64,000 nt of DNA from Herpetosiphon gulosus (GTDB lineage: Bacteria; Chloroflexota; Chloroflexia; Chloroflexales; Herpetosiphonaceae): contig NZ_BAABRU010000006.1 of NCBI RefSeq assembly GCF_039545135.1, positions 1-64,000 of the forward strand, written 5' to 3'. The translations under genes and the position numbers were made by a program. The notes beneath the pieces were generated by a model, which worked only from the letters and a program-made list of their open reading frames with translations, did not search any database and had not been told where the DNA came from. This document shows positions 35,256-44,504 of this stretch, piece after piece; the first letter of the stretch is position 1, and every line of letters begins with the position of its first letter.

Positions 35256-36764
35256 CTAGCGTTCATCCTTCATACGAATTTTCTGATAGACCTGAATCGC
35301 ACTTTGGGTCACAGCCGCAGTGCTTTGACCAGGAAAAGTGCTATCCCCCACCAACCACAAGCCGTTAATGCGTGCCGCTTGTGGCCCTAAACTAAGCAAG
35401 CCCGAAATCGAACGCCATTGCGGCAAGCCGCCCACCATACCGCGTTTGCGCTGGGTGTAGCGGGCAAACGAAACCGGCGTACCAATTTGTTGATAGCGAA
35501 TATGGTGGCGAATTGCGGGCATTGCTAACGTCACGGTATCCAGCATGCGCTCGGCCATCGCTATCTTTTCGACGCGATAGCGAGCTGGGTCAGTTTGTCG
35601 CCAATGCCACCAGCGTCCAACATCAGTATGGGTTGAAATGGTCATTGCTCGTTGGCCAGCGGGCGCACGCGAACTATCATCAGCTGGATGCAACGAAATA
35701 AACACACTATTGGCCTCGCCAAGAGCTTGATCGTAGTTGGCAATAATTTGATGATGTTCAGCTAAGCCTTGGGGAATTGCTGCTTCGTCGATGCCCAAAT
35801 AGAGCGTTGCCGCGCCCCAACCTTGCGGTACAGCCTTGATCGTTCGACGGAGCATCCAACTTGGTGGCTGATCGATCAGCTCAGCTAAATCCCAAACCGT
35901 CGTATTAGCAATCACCTGCTTTGCCCGAAACCGCTCGCCCTGCTCAGTGGTTACCCCAACCACTTGCCCACGATCGGTCTGAATTTGGCTTACTTTTTGG
36001 CGATAGCGAATCTCGCCGCCAACCTTGAGCAAAGCTTGTTCGAGGGTTTTGGCTAAATTCCATGCGCCGCCCTCAACATAGTATGTACCAATCCGCGCCA
36101 AATCGAGTGCCACCGCCCCGTAGAGCCAAGCACATTCGGCATGGCTACTTTGGGCGCTAATCAACAATTGACCATCAATAAATGCGCGAATCCGCCGATC
36201 ATCAACCTTATGTCGATTGAGCGCATGCTTGACGGTGCGCGGCAGGGCTGGCAACAAATTCAGCATCTCAGGCCGAATTGTAGTTGCCAATTGACCAAGA
36301 TCGGCCAACGATTCGGGCGGCATTGGCGGCATGCGGCCAGCAAAGCGCCAAGCAACCTCGGCCAAACGCTCTTGCTCACGCCAAAATTGCTCAGCTTCCC
36401 ATGCTTGGCTGGGGCAAAGCCGCTGGCGCTCGGCGATCCAGCGCTCATCACCCCAACGGGTCACCCGCAGATCGGGCAACCACACTTGCATAGCTGGATT
36501 GAGTGGGCGAATTGGCCAGGTTAAGCCTAATTTTTGCCCAAGCCAATAATGCGCACCACCAGGCCGAAAGCCAGCAAAGACGGTTGCGCCAACATCAAAA
36601 ATATAGTGTTCGCCATTTGGGCGTTTACGTTGATAGGAAGAAGCACAGCCACCAGGCTCGATATGCGCCTCTAGCACGAGAACTCGGTAGCCATCGTTGG
36701 CCAAGAGGGCGGCAGCAGACAAGCCTGCGATGCCTGCACCAATCACAATCAGATCATATTCCAT
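35256..36764 (-). CDS. FAD-dependent oxidoreductase, carotenoid desaturase/isomerase type
   Basis: 502 residues from the ATG at 36764, behind GGGGAA. The N-terminal dinucleotide-binding motif is VIGAGIAGLSAAALL, followed by VLEAHIEPGGCASSY. The C-terminal FAD contact region is GLWLVGDSTFPGQSTAAVTQSA. This is the COG1233 pattern of CrtI/CrtD/CrtH-like phytoene desaturases and carotene isomerases. Herpetosiphon is orange from carotenoids, so a carotenoid substrate is likely, but no other crt gene is adjacent. The reaction (desaturation, isomerisation or hydration) cannot be assigned. Confidence 0.87.
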   Translation of the reverse strand: MEYDLIVIGAGIAGLSAAALLANDGYRVLVLEAHIEPGGCASSYQRKRPNGEHYIFDVGATVFAGFRPGGAHYWLGQKLGLTWPIRPLNPAMQVWLPDLRVTRWGDERWIAERQRLCPSQAWEAEQFWREQERLAEVAWRFAGRMPPMPPESLADLGQLATTIRPEMLNLLPALPRTVKHALNRHKVDDRRIRAFIDGQLLISAQSSHAECAWLYGAVALDLARIGTYYVEGGAWNLAKTLEQALLKVGGEIRYRQKVSQIQTDRGQVVGVTTEQGERFRAKQVIANTTVWDLAELIDQPPSWMLRRTIKAVPQGWGAATLYLGIDEAAIPQGLAEHHQIIANYDQALGEANSVFISLHPADDSSRAPAGQRAMTISTHTDVGRWWHWRQTDPARYRVEKIAMAERMLDTVTLAMPAIRHHIRYQQIGTPVSFARYTQRKRGMVGGLPQWRSISGLLSLGPQAARINGLWLVGDSTFPGQSTAAVTQSAIQVYQKIRMKDER

Positions 36765-36821
36765 CGCCAATTCCCCACTGAGATCGAACAGGCTATGCTA
36801 CGTGGGGAACCAGCGCTTGGT

Positions 36822-37289
36822 TTAATAAATGTCCCAAATCGCTTCGCCGCGCAAAATCCGCACAATATAATCAGGGAAGGTTTTAACTGAAACCGGTTTC
36901 GCGACAAAGCCATCAAAGCCTGCTAAACGCATACGTTCAACATCTTCGCGGCTGCTATAGGCCGACATAGCCACAATTTTGGTGCGCTTAAAATCGGGTA
37001 ATACGTGTAACTTTTGCAGCACCATATAACCATTCTCTCGCGGGATGCGAATATCCAGCAAAATTAAGTCGAGCATGCCAAGGGAGGGATTTTGTTGAAC
37101 TTGCGGCGAACTCAACCAATTGAAAAAGGCCTCGCCCGAGGCACGAGCGTTACAATAGGCCACATTAACTCGTTCACGCAGCAGCAACAACGCCAAATCC
37201 ATGCTATCTGCATTATCTTCAATCACCATAACTTTGGCCTGAGCTGGAGCGACGATGGTTGGTTTGGGCCGAAAAGCAGCGCCTACCAT
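36822..37289 (-). CDS. Single-domain response regulator
   Basis: 155 residues from the ATG at 37289, directly behind GGAGG; an upstream in-frame start is less likely. Receiver only: pocket VIEDNADS, phospho-acceptor Asp79 (LLDIRIP) and Lys in GFVAKPV. The tail RILRGEAIWDIY matches the two other stand-alone receivers in this window. No kinase is adjacent. Confidence 0.88.
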   Translation of the reverse strand: MVGAAFRPKPTIVAPAQAKVMVIEDNADSMDLALLLLRERVNVAYCNARASGEAFFNWLSSPQVQQNPSLGMLDLILLDIRIPRENGYMVLQKLHVLPDFKRTKIVAMSAYSSREDVERMRLAGFDGFVAKPVSVKTFPDYIVRILRGEAIWDIY

Positions 37290-37614
37290 GTGAGAACCTC
37301 CGAATGGATTGGTTATTTGTCGCATGGCATCATTAACTCAGCTAGCATAAATCATAGGTGATGCCATATCCCCCCAAAGTGGAATTTTTCACACTACTAT
37401 CTACTCCCTTGGGGTTAAATTTGCCTCAAAATCAGCAATAAATCAAGAGCCTAGGGTAAAATGGGGACTTTTAGGCTAGGTCGAATGATAGAGAATGGGT
37501 ATGGATTACAACACGGTTATAGCTGAGCAAGGCCTAGATCGCAACGCAACCAATGGCTGGTGCGTAGCAAAACCGCCCTTGCAAACCACACCCAACGGTT
37601 ACTAGGAGGATTGG
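37290..37614. other. Divergent promoter region
   Basis: A 325-bp gap between the leftward receiver gene and the rightward sigma factor gene. It is AT-rich in the middle and should hold both promoters. It contains a small open frame at 37501-37605, listed separately. No other structure is clear. Confidence 0.5.
37501..37605 (+). CDS. Possible 34-residue leader ORF before a sigma factor
   Basis: ATG at 37501, TAG at 37603-37605. The stop codon is embedded in the TAGGAGG ribosome site of the sigma gene, so translation here could affect sigma synthesis. There is no good ribosome site of its own and no recognisable motif. Confidence 0.2.
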   Translation: MDYNTVIAEQGLDRNATNGWCVAKPPLQTTPNGY

Positions 37615-38220
37615 ATGCACGATACTATGACTAGCACAACACTCTATGCTGCCTGCTTTGAAAAAGATTCGCTGGCTCAGCACGAGGCCTATACCACACT
37701 TTGGAATATGCTCTATCGTGTGGCCTATGCCATGCTCCACGAATACCCCGATGGCGATGCAATTACCACCGATTGCACCCAAAAAGCCTTGATCAAAATT
37801 CATCGCAACATCGAGCAATGCCAAAATCCGGCCACGTTTCGCGAATGGTGTATGCAAATTGTGCGGCGCACCGTGCTTGATGAATTGCGCCGACCAGAAC
37901 ATCGCCGCCGCGCTAGCATGCCCGATGCTGAACACGGCCCATGGGTTGCCCCAATCGAAACCTTGCAACTTGATGATCTCCGCGCTATCTTAAACGAGGT
38001 GATCGAGGAAGGGCCGCTCAGCGCCCGTTCGCGGCGCGTGGTGGTTGGGCGCTATTTCAGTGAGCAAAATGATGATATTTTGGCCCAAACTGAAAGCGAA
38101 TTGGCCCAAAAGCCTGTCTTGGCTTCGCATATTCAAGTAACTCGCGCCAAAAATTTAGCAGCCTTACGCCGCGATCCTGCATTAATCGCTCGTTTACGCG
38201 AATTTGTTGAAGAAGGATAG
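37615..38220 (+). CDS. ECF-like sigma factor (CHAT module A)
   Basis: 201 residues. A region 2-like segment (about 25-95) includes DAITTDCTQKALIKIHRNI and FREWCMQIVRRTVLDELRR, which match the core- and -10-binding helices of ECF factors. Region 4 is less typical: RRVVVGRYFSEQNDDILAQ and ASHIQVTRAKNLAALRRD form the helix-turn-helix. AGGAGG precedes the ATG. It is followed 62 bp later by a zinc-binding anti-sigma-like gene, and then, tail to tail, by a TPR-CHAT protease. It should direct RNA polymerase to unknown promoters when released. Confidence 0.8.
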   Translation: MHDTMTSTTLYAACFEKDSLAQHEAYTTLWNMLYRVAYAMLHEYPDGDAITTDCTQKALIKIHRNIEQCQNPATFREWCMQIVRRTVLDELRRPEHRRRASMPDAEHGPWVAPIETLQLDDLRAILNEVIEEGPLSARSRRVVVGRYFSEQNDDILAQTESELAQKPVLASHIQVTRAKNLAALRRDPALIARLREFVEEG

Positions 38221-38282
38221 GTCAGGGCGCTTGCATGCGTCTCCATGCTGAAGCCGCTGATTAGTTGTAGTAGGAATGTTCT

Positions 38283-38981
38283 ATGAATCAAGCAAACTGG
38301 AGCCAGAATGCCATGCAGCATTTGGTAAAAACCTTGGTCGTACCAGTTGATCAGCACGCATGCGAGACATGCTGCGATCAACTGGCCATCTATGCTGAGC
38401 GCAACCAACGGATTGCCCAACAACACTTGCCACCCGCCATCCAACACCATTTAGATGCATGTGTTGGTTGCTCAGAGTATTTCGCGGCACTTGATCGCTC
38501 ATTTACCGCTGTTGTTGGCGATCTGCCTGTGCCTCAGCCCGATTTGAGCTTTTTGAATCAAGCGCCAAGTTGGTATAAAAAAGTGGCTGCGGCGCTCGCT
38601 ATGGTCGGCAACCATATCCAAATTAGCCTTAACCAAAGCTTGTTGGATGGCTTCGCCGCCTTACAACCAGCCCAACCAGCCCTACGCGGTGAAAACACCC
38701 AACCGTTGCAGTTGACTTTCACGCCGAGCATTCAGCCCTTGCGCGAAATCAATTTGGCAATTTATCCGGCAGAGGCTAACCTTTGCCGTGTGCGGGTGCA
38801 AGTGCAGCTTCACGACCGTGAATGGCCCGATTTGGCCAATATCAATGTCCATTTGATCGCTCCCTCAGGCCGCCGTAGCACCGAAACCGATGTTTGGGGC
38901 GAGGCTGTGTTTGGCGAGGTTCAAGAAGCTGATGTGGCTGGCCTAACGGTAGAAATCGAGTTGCCAACTCCAATTAACTGA
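38283..38981 (+). CDS. Zinc-binding anti-sigma-like protein (CHAT module A)
   Basis: 232 residues. The N-terminus has C27-x2-C30 and H56-x3-C60-x2-C63, the H-x3-C-x2-C signature of zinc-containing anti-sigma domains. No membrane segment follows, so it is probably soluble. The C-terminal part (about 135-230) looks like a beta-sandwich, ending VWGEAVFGEVQEADVAG. A related ending is found in the partner proteins of the other two sigma factors. The last 61 bp overlap the convergent CHAT gene. Proposed role: hold the sigma factor inactive until cut or displaced. This is inferred from motif and position. Confidence 0.7.
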   Translation: MNQANWSQNAMQHLVKTLVVPVDQHACETCCDQLAIYAERNQRIAQQHLPPAIQHHLDACVGCSEYFAALDRSFTAVVGDLPVPQPDLSFLNQAPSWYKKVAAALAMVGNHIQISLNQSLLDGFAALQPAQPALRGENTQPLQLTFTPSIQPLREINLAIYPAEANLCRVRVQVQLHDREWPDLANINVHLIAPSGRRSTETDVWGEAVFGEVQEADVAGLTVEIELPTPIN

Positions 38982-41461
38982 TAGCCCGCCCAATAATGCG
39001 GATCGGCGAACGGGTACTCTGTCTGCTGGCTTGGAGCAAGCGGCATAGTTACCTGTGCTTGAGGCATGCTGCGAATCTGTTGCACTGCTTGGAGTAATGC
39101 CTCGGCGGGAGCAGCCCCAATTTGTAAGGCTTGATAAAACAGCTTCATCAATACCGCACTGGCCACATCATCAACCGGCCACAGTGTAACCAACACTGCC
39201 CGTGCACCAACTGCTAAAAATGCCCGCACCAAACCAAATGGCTCGTCGCCACGCACAATTTCGCTCACACCGCTTTGGCAAGCACTCAGCACCACCAAAT
39301 CAGCGGCCAATTGCCAGGTCGTTAATATTTCCAAGGCCGAGACGGTTTGCTCAGGGCCAAATTGCAGCCACGAAGCCAAGGGTTGGTCGAGCACAAATAC
39401 GCCATGGCAGGCAATATGCACAATTCGATACTTACCAAGCTCTTGTTGAATATTTGGTGCTGGCAATGGATAATGCTGACCACCTAGTGCCTGAACCGCT
39501 GCTTCGGCCTCGGCATGGGTATGTACCAAAGCTGGTTCAACCCCACCAGCATAACTTAATGCCACACAAGCCTCGGTCGCTTGGCTCGGCAGGCGTTGGC
39601 TCAATTGCAAATAGCTGGCAGCGCTTGGAATGGTAGTCAATGGCAGATCAAGTTGAAGTTCACCCAGCAACAGGGCATTCCAAGGCACATGATGCAAGGC
39701 TCCATGCGGCACGATAATCACCTGTTGAGCTTGTTGTAAGCAGGCTTGGGCTGGCAAGAGCAAACGTTGCTGCAAGCGCTGTAGAATTGCCGGGCGCAAA
39801 AAGCGTCGTCCATCACACTGAAATGGTGAGGTCGCCAAGAGAATATTGGGGTCGATTTGGCAATTGAAGGCTTGAGCTTGCTCGGCGGTAATTGCAAATA
39901 GCCAGGTTGCTGCGGGCTGAATTAACAAACTGCGCAAGGCTTTGGCACTCGCAGGCAAGGCCGCCAACAAACTGGCCTCAGGCCCAACCGCACCAATCGT
40001 CATATAATCGAGCATAAGGCTGCCTTGCGCCAAGCTTTGTTGCAACGCACTCAGGCTGGGAATTGTGCCAATTGTTTGGTTGGTTTGGCCGTTACGGGCC
40101 AGCAAATCGTTGAGTGCGCGGGCACGGGCTTTTTCGGCCATCACAAAGGCAGCTTCAACCTTGGATTGAGCTAGATAGGCTACCACTGCCCCTTCGTAGA
40201 CCTGTTGCCAGCGCCCCATCAAACTAATTTGCAAGCTTTCGGCCAAAATAGGCGCACGCATCGCCTCGATGAGTTCAATTGCTTGCAGATAATGCTGCTC
40301 AGCTTGCTGATGATCGTTGCGAGCAGCCGCAACTTGACCCAAACGAAACCAAACCAAAGCAGCAATTTCTTGGCGCTCAACGCTTTCCACCAGATCGAGC
40401 GCTTGGCGATAGGCGCTTTCAGCTTGCTCGAACATGCCTTCAACATGCCACGCCAAACCATAATTCAAATAGGCATCGATGTGATAAACCCGACTGCTCA
40501 TTTGAGCTAGGGCTTGCTCAAAATGCTCGCGAGCAGCTTGATATTGGCCCTGCAACAAGGCTAATTCGCCTAAATTATTGGCGATGCGCCCCAGAAAATC
40601 AGTGGCATTTTCGGCTTGCAAAATCGCTTCGGCCTGCTCAAAATGGCTCAAAGCCTGCGCCCAATTACCACGATCACGCGCCAACAAACCAAGATTGATC
40701 AATACTAAGGCTTGAGGATAAAGCAGATTTTGGGCTTGCAAGGTTGCTAAACTGCTATTCAAGCAACGCTCAGCAGCACGATATTCTTGCAGGTGGTAGC
40801 GCAAACTACCTTCGTTTAGCAGCACATAGGCTTGGCGCACCGGATCAGATTGGGCTTCCCACAGCGCAAAACTGGCTTGATAATTGGCTAAAGCCCGATC
40901 ATAATGGCCACTGTAGCGGGCAAAGGTGGCATCGGAGTTGAGCGCACGACCCCGAATCATCGGCTCCAAATCTGGTTGCGCCAATAATTGGCTGAGCAAC
41001 GTACATGCCTCTGCATATTGATCACGCAGGCCAGCGGCGAGGCCACGGTAATACTCCAACAGTTGACGATCGGCCTTGGTTGGCGCTAAATCAGTCGGAA
41101 TTTGATAGACCACATCGGCCAGTTCATGGGGTGCTTGACGAATCAGTAACTCGGCAAACGTTCGTAAATCGGCAAATAAACGCGTGGCGAGCGCTGGTTG
41201 TTTTTCACTCAACATTAACTCAGCAGCAATTAATTGCTGATACGCAACGCGGATGCTGGCCGAATCGAATTGCGCTTGCAGCTGTTCGCGACGCTCGGCA
41301 GGCAAACTCAATCCATCGGCGGTAGCTTGCACCCAACCAGCGGCTTGGAGTTGCCCAACGCTTGGAGCAGTGGGAGCAAGCAGCGGCCATAATTCAGGAT
41401 CAAATGGATCAAACACCAAAAGCACTGCAAGATAGGTTGAATCGGCATCAAAGGCAGTCAT
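38921..41461 (-). CDS. TPR-CHAT protease (module A)
   Basis: 846 residues. The first 90 or so residues are a short unassigned domain. TPR repeats fill about 90-430 (ANYQASFALWEAQ, ALSHFEQAEAIL, AEQHYLQAIELIE). The CHAT caspase-like protease domain spans about 530-835, with catalytic His686 in HIACHG and Cys728 in LSACQSG, both intact, and the TLWPVDD segment typical of the family. AGGAGG precedes the start. CHAT proteins are separase/caspase relatives used in bacterial conflict and signalling; the TPR part senses a partner. It is convergent with, and overlaps, the sigma/anti-sigma pair, whose anti-sigma protein is the obvious candidate substrate. Confidence 0.9.
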   Translation of the reverse strand: MTAFDADSTYLAVLLVFDPFDPELWPLLAPTAPSVGQLQAAGWVQATADGLSLPAERREQLQAQFDSASIRVAYQQLIAAELMLSEKQPALATRLFADLRTFAELLIRQAPHELADVVYQIPTDLAPTKADRQLLEYYRGLAAGLRDQYAEACTLLSQLLAQPDLEPMIRGRALNSDATFARYSGHYDRALANYQASFALWEAQSDPVRQAYVLLNEGSLRYHLQEYRAAERCLNSSLATLQAQNLLYPQALVLINLGLLARDRGNWAQALSHFEQAEAILQAENATDFLGRIANNLGELALLQGQYQAAREHFEQALAQMSSRVYHIDAYLNYGLAWHVEGMFEQAESAYRQALDLVESVERQEIAALVWFRLGQVAAARNDHQQAEQHYLQAIELIEAMRAPILAESLQISLMGRWQQVYEGAVVAYLAQSKVEAAFVMAEKARARALNDLLARNGQTNQTIGTIPSLSALQQSLAQGSLMLDYMTIGAVGPEASLLAALPASAKALRSLLIQPAATWLFAITAEQAQAFNCQIDPNILLATSPFQCDGRRFLRPAILQRLQQRLLLPAQACLQQAQQVIIVPHGALHHVPWNALLLGELQLDLPLTTIPSAASYLQLSQRLPSQATEACVALSYAGGVEPALVHTHAEAEAAVQALGGQHYPLPAPNIQQELGKYRIVHIACHGVFVLDQPLASWLQFGPEQTVSALEILTTWQLAADLVVLSACQSGVSEIVRGDEPFGLVRAFLAVGARAVLVTLWPVDDVASAVLMKLFYQALQIGAAPAEALLQAVQQIRSMPQAQVTMPLAPSQQTEYPFADPHYWAGYQLIGVGNSISTVRPATSAS

Positions 41462-41565
41462 GGCAACCTCCTAGGGAAAGAATTAAGCCGTCGGCACGTC
41501 ATTAATATGCAACGATTGATTTGTTTGGAACGCTCTTTTCAGAATTATCTTAAGGAGTCGAGTGT

Positions 41566-43452
41566 ATGTTTTGGCGCAAAATAAGTTTCATTCTCATTAG
41601 CAGTTTATGTTTGATTACCTTAATATTGCCAACCAAACCAAAGCAAGCTAACGCCAACAGCGATTTTCAAAATCTGCATTTAATTGTTTCGATCGAATGG
41701 CAGCCAGGCCAACAAGATGCATTACGGCAAGCAAATGGCAACACCTGCGCCGCCTTTACTCAAGCATCGCTGCAAGATATCTTAACCACGGCCTTGCAAG
41801 AAACCAGCCAAACCCTGTATCAAGCCACTGATGGCCAAGTCTGGGTGGAGCAATACTCGGTTTACACCAACGGCGAACATTGGAATGATGCCGATATTCG
41901 GATTTTGGCCAACAACGATTATCGGCCAACCGCGTTTCTAGGCGGCTTTGAAAAAAGTATTCGCACAATCGAAACCCATGATGGCAAAGTTCATTTTGTG
42001 CCAGCAGCGATTATGCTGGGTCGCTTATGGAATGGTATCAATGCCCGTTGTGGCTATTGGTCGGAATTAACCGGCAGCCAAACCATGAGCCATGAATTGG
42101 GTCACCATATTTTGGGCTTGCACGATGGCTATGCACCCGATGCTGCTAGTGCCAATTATACCTATTGTAGTTCAACCAGTAACGACCTTAGTGCTGAGTT
42201 GCCTCACGACCGTATGAGCCACAATTCACTGATGTCGTATCACTATAGCGCCAGCAAATTGCGTGGCAATGCAGCCCAGCATTACCATTGTGATAATACG
42301 CCCCAAACCTTGATGTATGCCATGGATGATTGGAAAACGATTCAAACGCTCTATGGTTTAGTGCCGAGCAATCAGCCAAGCGTGCTTGCCCACAATGGTG
42401 CGGCAAGCGTCAAATTTATGCCCGCCAACACGAAGGGCAACACCAGTTTGGTACAATTTAGTGGCTTGAATGAGACTCAAGCAATGGGTTTTAGCATCAA
42501 AGGTGCTCCCAATAAACCCACACGGGTTATCAATCAAGGCTTGTTGAGTGAGGGTCAACAAGAAGCATGGTATGGCATCAACTTTAGCGATAATGATCGG
42601 GCGATTATCCTAGCCCGCGATTGGAACACCAATTCGGTTGCTTCAATTAGCCAAGCGAAGAGCGTTCTAAGCCCAACCAGCAGTTTTACATTAAGCAATC
42701 AACGTTGGGTTGCTGATCTGCAAGTCAAGCCAAAACTCAATAGTACAAGCACGCTGCCCGAAATTAATGCGATTGAAATTCAAGGCAAAGAATGTGGTGC
42801 AGTTCGCGGCAAAAAGGTTAATCTATCGTTTTGTCCGGCTGGGGGCAATTGTCGCATGGTAGAAAATATTGATATTAGTAGCAGTCGCACATTTGCTGCA
42901 ACCTTCGAATTAACCGCTGCTGAAATCGCTGGCTTGGCCAGCCATCACAACTATCTGTATGCCTATAGCAGCGAGTATCAAACCCCAGTTGCAACCTGGT
43001 ATCAAATTGCTGGTGGCTTTGGGCCGGCGACTGCCGAAATCCATGCGCCACTGGCTGATGGCAATGTTGGCCTAGATCTCCAAGCTGGCGCAGCGGCTGA
43101 TGTCAATGGTTTCACGCTTGAAGTCTATCAACCAGCGCCATTGTGTACCAACTACAACAATTTGCCCAACTATACGATCAAACAATGGCCAACCTTGATT
43201 CAGCCTTATATGATTCGCGATAAGCGGCTGTTGGCTTGGTATAGCAATCATCCACCGCTATATGCCCAACTCAGCTATGATCCAAGCTTGTATCGCGGTG
43301 GCATTCCAACCGTGCTGGTCTATAATCCAGCTAACCCAACCGCTGGCTGGAGTGTTGTGCCGATTGTCGCGCTCAGCCCTGAGTTAGGCTATTTGACCGT
43401 CGATCTGCGAACCTATACCAGCCAAGGCTTGGTGTATGCCTTAGCCGAATAA
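41566..43452 (+). CDS. Secreted zinc metalloprotease, metzincin-like
   Basis: 628 residues. Signal peptide (about 1-30, ending KQANA). The zinc motif is HELGHHILGLH: His176, Glu177, His180 and His186 keep the HExxHxxxxxH ligand spacing of metzincins, but the usual Gly is displaced by one residue. SLMSYHYS, 50 residues later, could be the Met-turn. The C-terminal half (about 280-628) is probably beta-rich accessory domains. It should act outside the cell, fitting prey digestion. AAGGAG precedes the start. The family is not one I can name with certainty. Confidence 0.8.
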   Translation: MFWRKISFILISSLCLITLILPTKPKQANANSDFQNLHLIVSIEWQPGQQDALRQANGNTCAAFTQASLQDILTTALQETSQTLYQATDGQVWVEQYSVYTNGEHWNDADIRILANNDYRPTAFLGGFEKSIRTIETHDGKVHFVPAAIMLGRLWNGINARCGYWSELTGSQTMSHELGHHILGLHDGYAPDAASANYTYCSSTSNDLSAELPHDRMSHNSLMSYHYSASKLRGNAAQHYHCDNTPQTLMYAMDDWKTIQTLYGLVPSNQPSVLAHNGAASVKFMPANTKGNTSLVQFSGLNETQAMGFSIKGAPNKPTRVINQGLLSEGQQEAWYGINFSDNDRAIILARDWNTNSVASISQAKSVLSPTSSFTLSNQRWVADLQVKPKLNSTSTLPEINAIEIQGKECGAVRGKKVNLSFCPAGGNCRMVENIDISSSRTFAATFELTAAEIAGLASHHNYLYAYSSEYQTPVATWYQIAGGFGPATAEIHAPLADGNVGLDLQAGAAADVNGFTLEVYQPAPLCTNYNNLPNYTIKQWPTLIQPYMIRDKRLLAWYSNHPPLYAQLSYDPSLYRGGIPTVLVYNPANPTAGWSVVPIVALSPELGYLTVDLRTYTSQGLVYALAE

Positions 43453-43459
43453 ACATAAA

Positions 43460-43492
43460 AAGGCCGTGGGTTCGCACTAAACCCACGGCCTT
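43460..43492. terminator. Bidirectional intrinsic terminator
   Basis: A perfect 13-bp stem (AAGGCCGTGGGTT with AACCCACGGCCTT) and 7-nt loop lie between convergent genes. An A-run precedes it, giving Ts for leftward transcription. Confidence 0.9.
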
Positions 43493-43502
43493 GCTTAATT
43501 AC

Positions 43503-44465
43503 TTAGCTCTTGGCGGTTTCCAAACGCTTAGCGCGAATCAACGAAGCACCAATCGCCGTTGCGATAATCGCAGCCACCACACCCAGTGAGATTCCCGAAG
43601 GAATTTTGAAAGCAGTTTCAACTAAGAGCATCTTGACACCCACAAAGCTGAGCACAAAGGCCAAACCAAGCTTAAGATAATGGAACTTATGCACCATCCC
43701 AGCCAGTACAAAGTACAGCGAACGCAAGCCCAAAATCGCAAATACATTGGCGGTATAGACCAAAAACGGCTCTTGGGTCACTGCAAAGATCGCTGGAATC
43801 GAATCGACAGCAAAAATCAAGTCAGTCGCTTCAATCATCAACAGCACCAAGAACAACGGGGTTGCCATCAACACGCCAGCTTTGCGCACAAAGAATTTAT
43901 CGTTCTCATACTCATCGGTTACTGGCATCAAACGGCGGAACGTTCGCACCAAAATATTGTTCTTAGGATCAAGCGTTTGTTCTTGGTGGAAAGCCATCTT
44001 AATCCCAGTGACAATCAAGAATGCGCCGAAGATGTAGATAATCCAGTGGAATTCACGAATTAAGGCTGCCCCAGCGCCAATCATGATCCCGCGCATCACC
44101 AACGCCCCCAATACACCCCAGAACAAAACGCGATGTTGATATTGGGCGGGTACAGCAAAGCTACCGAAAATCAGCACAAATACAAAGATGTTGTCGATAC
44201 TGAGCGATTTTTCAATCAGGTAGCCCGTCATAAAGGCGAGTGCGGCTTCGCTATTGGTATAGCTGCTTTGGGGCACGAGTTGCTGCCAAAAGAGGTAAAT
44301 CCCCAGGTTGAAGATCGCGGCTAGGCCTATCCAGGCGACACTCCACAAGGTGGCTTCTTTGATTGAAACCACATGCGCTGAACGGTGAAACACGCCGAGG
44401 TCGAGCGCCAACATGGCCAAAACAAAGACATTAAAGCCGATCCACATCCAAACGATGGTATCCAT
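43503..44465 (-). CDS. TerC/Alx-family integral membrane protein (manganese exporter candidate)
   Basis: 320 residues with about nine membrane segments. TerC-family motifs are present: ALDLGVFHR near the start, EKSLSIDNIFVFVLIF and EATDLIFAVDSIPAIFAVTQ, which carry the conserved acidic residues that bind metal. Family members (Alx, MeeY, MeeF) export manganese or load exported proteins with it. The upstream leader carries a yybP-ykoY-like aptamer and terminator, which supports a manganese role strongly. AGGAGG precedes the ATG at 44465. Confidence 0.92.
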   Translation of the reverse strand: MDTIVWMWIGFNVFVLAMLALDLGVFHRSAHVVSIKEATLWSVAWIGLAAIFNLGIYLFWQQLVPQSSYTNSEAALAFMTGYLIEKSLSIDNIFVFVLIFGSFAVPAQYQHRVLFWGVLGALVMRGIMIGAGAALIREFHWIIYIFGAFLIVTGIKMAFHQEQTLDPKNNILVRTFRRLMPVTDEYENDKFFVRKAGVLMATPLFLVLLMIEATDLIFAVDSIPAIFAVTQEPFLVYTANVFAILGLRSLYFVLAGMVHKFHYLKLGLAFVLSFVGVKMLLVETAFKIPSGISLGVVAAIIATAIGASLIRAKRLETAKS

Positions 44466-44504
44466 TGTTGCATTGCCTCCTGCAAAGGCCGTGGTTGGTC
44501 ACAC

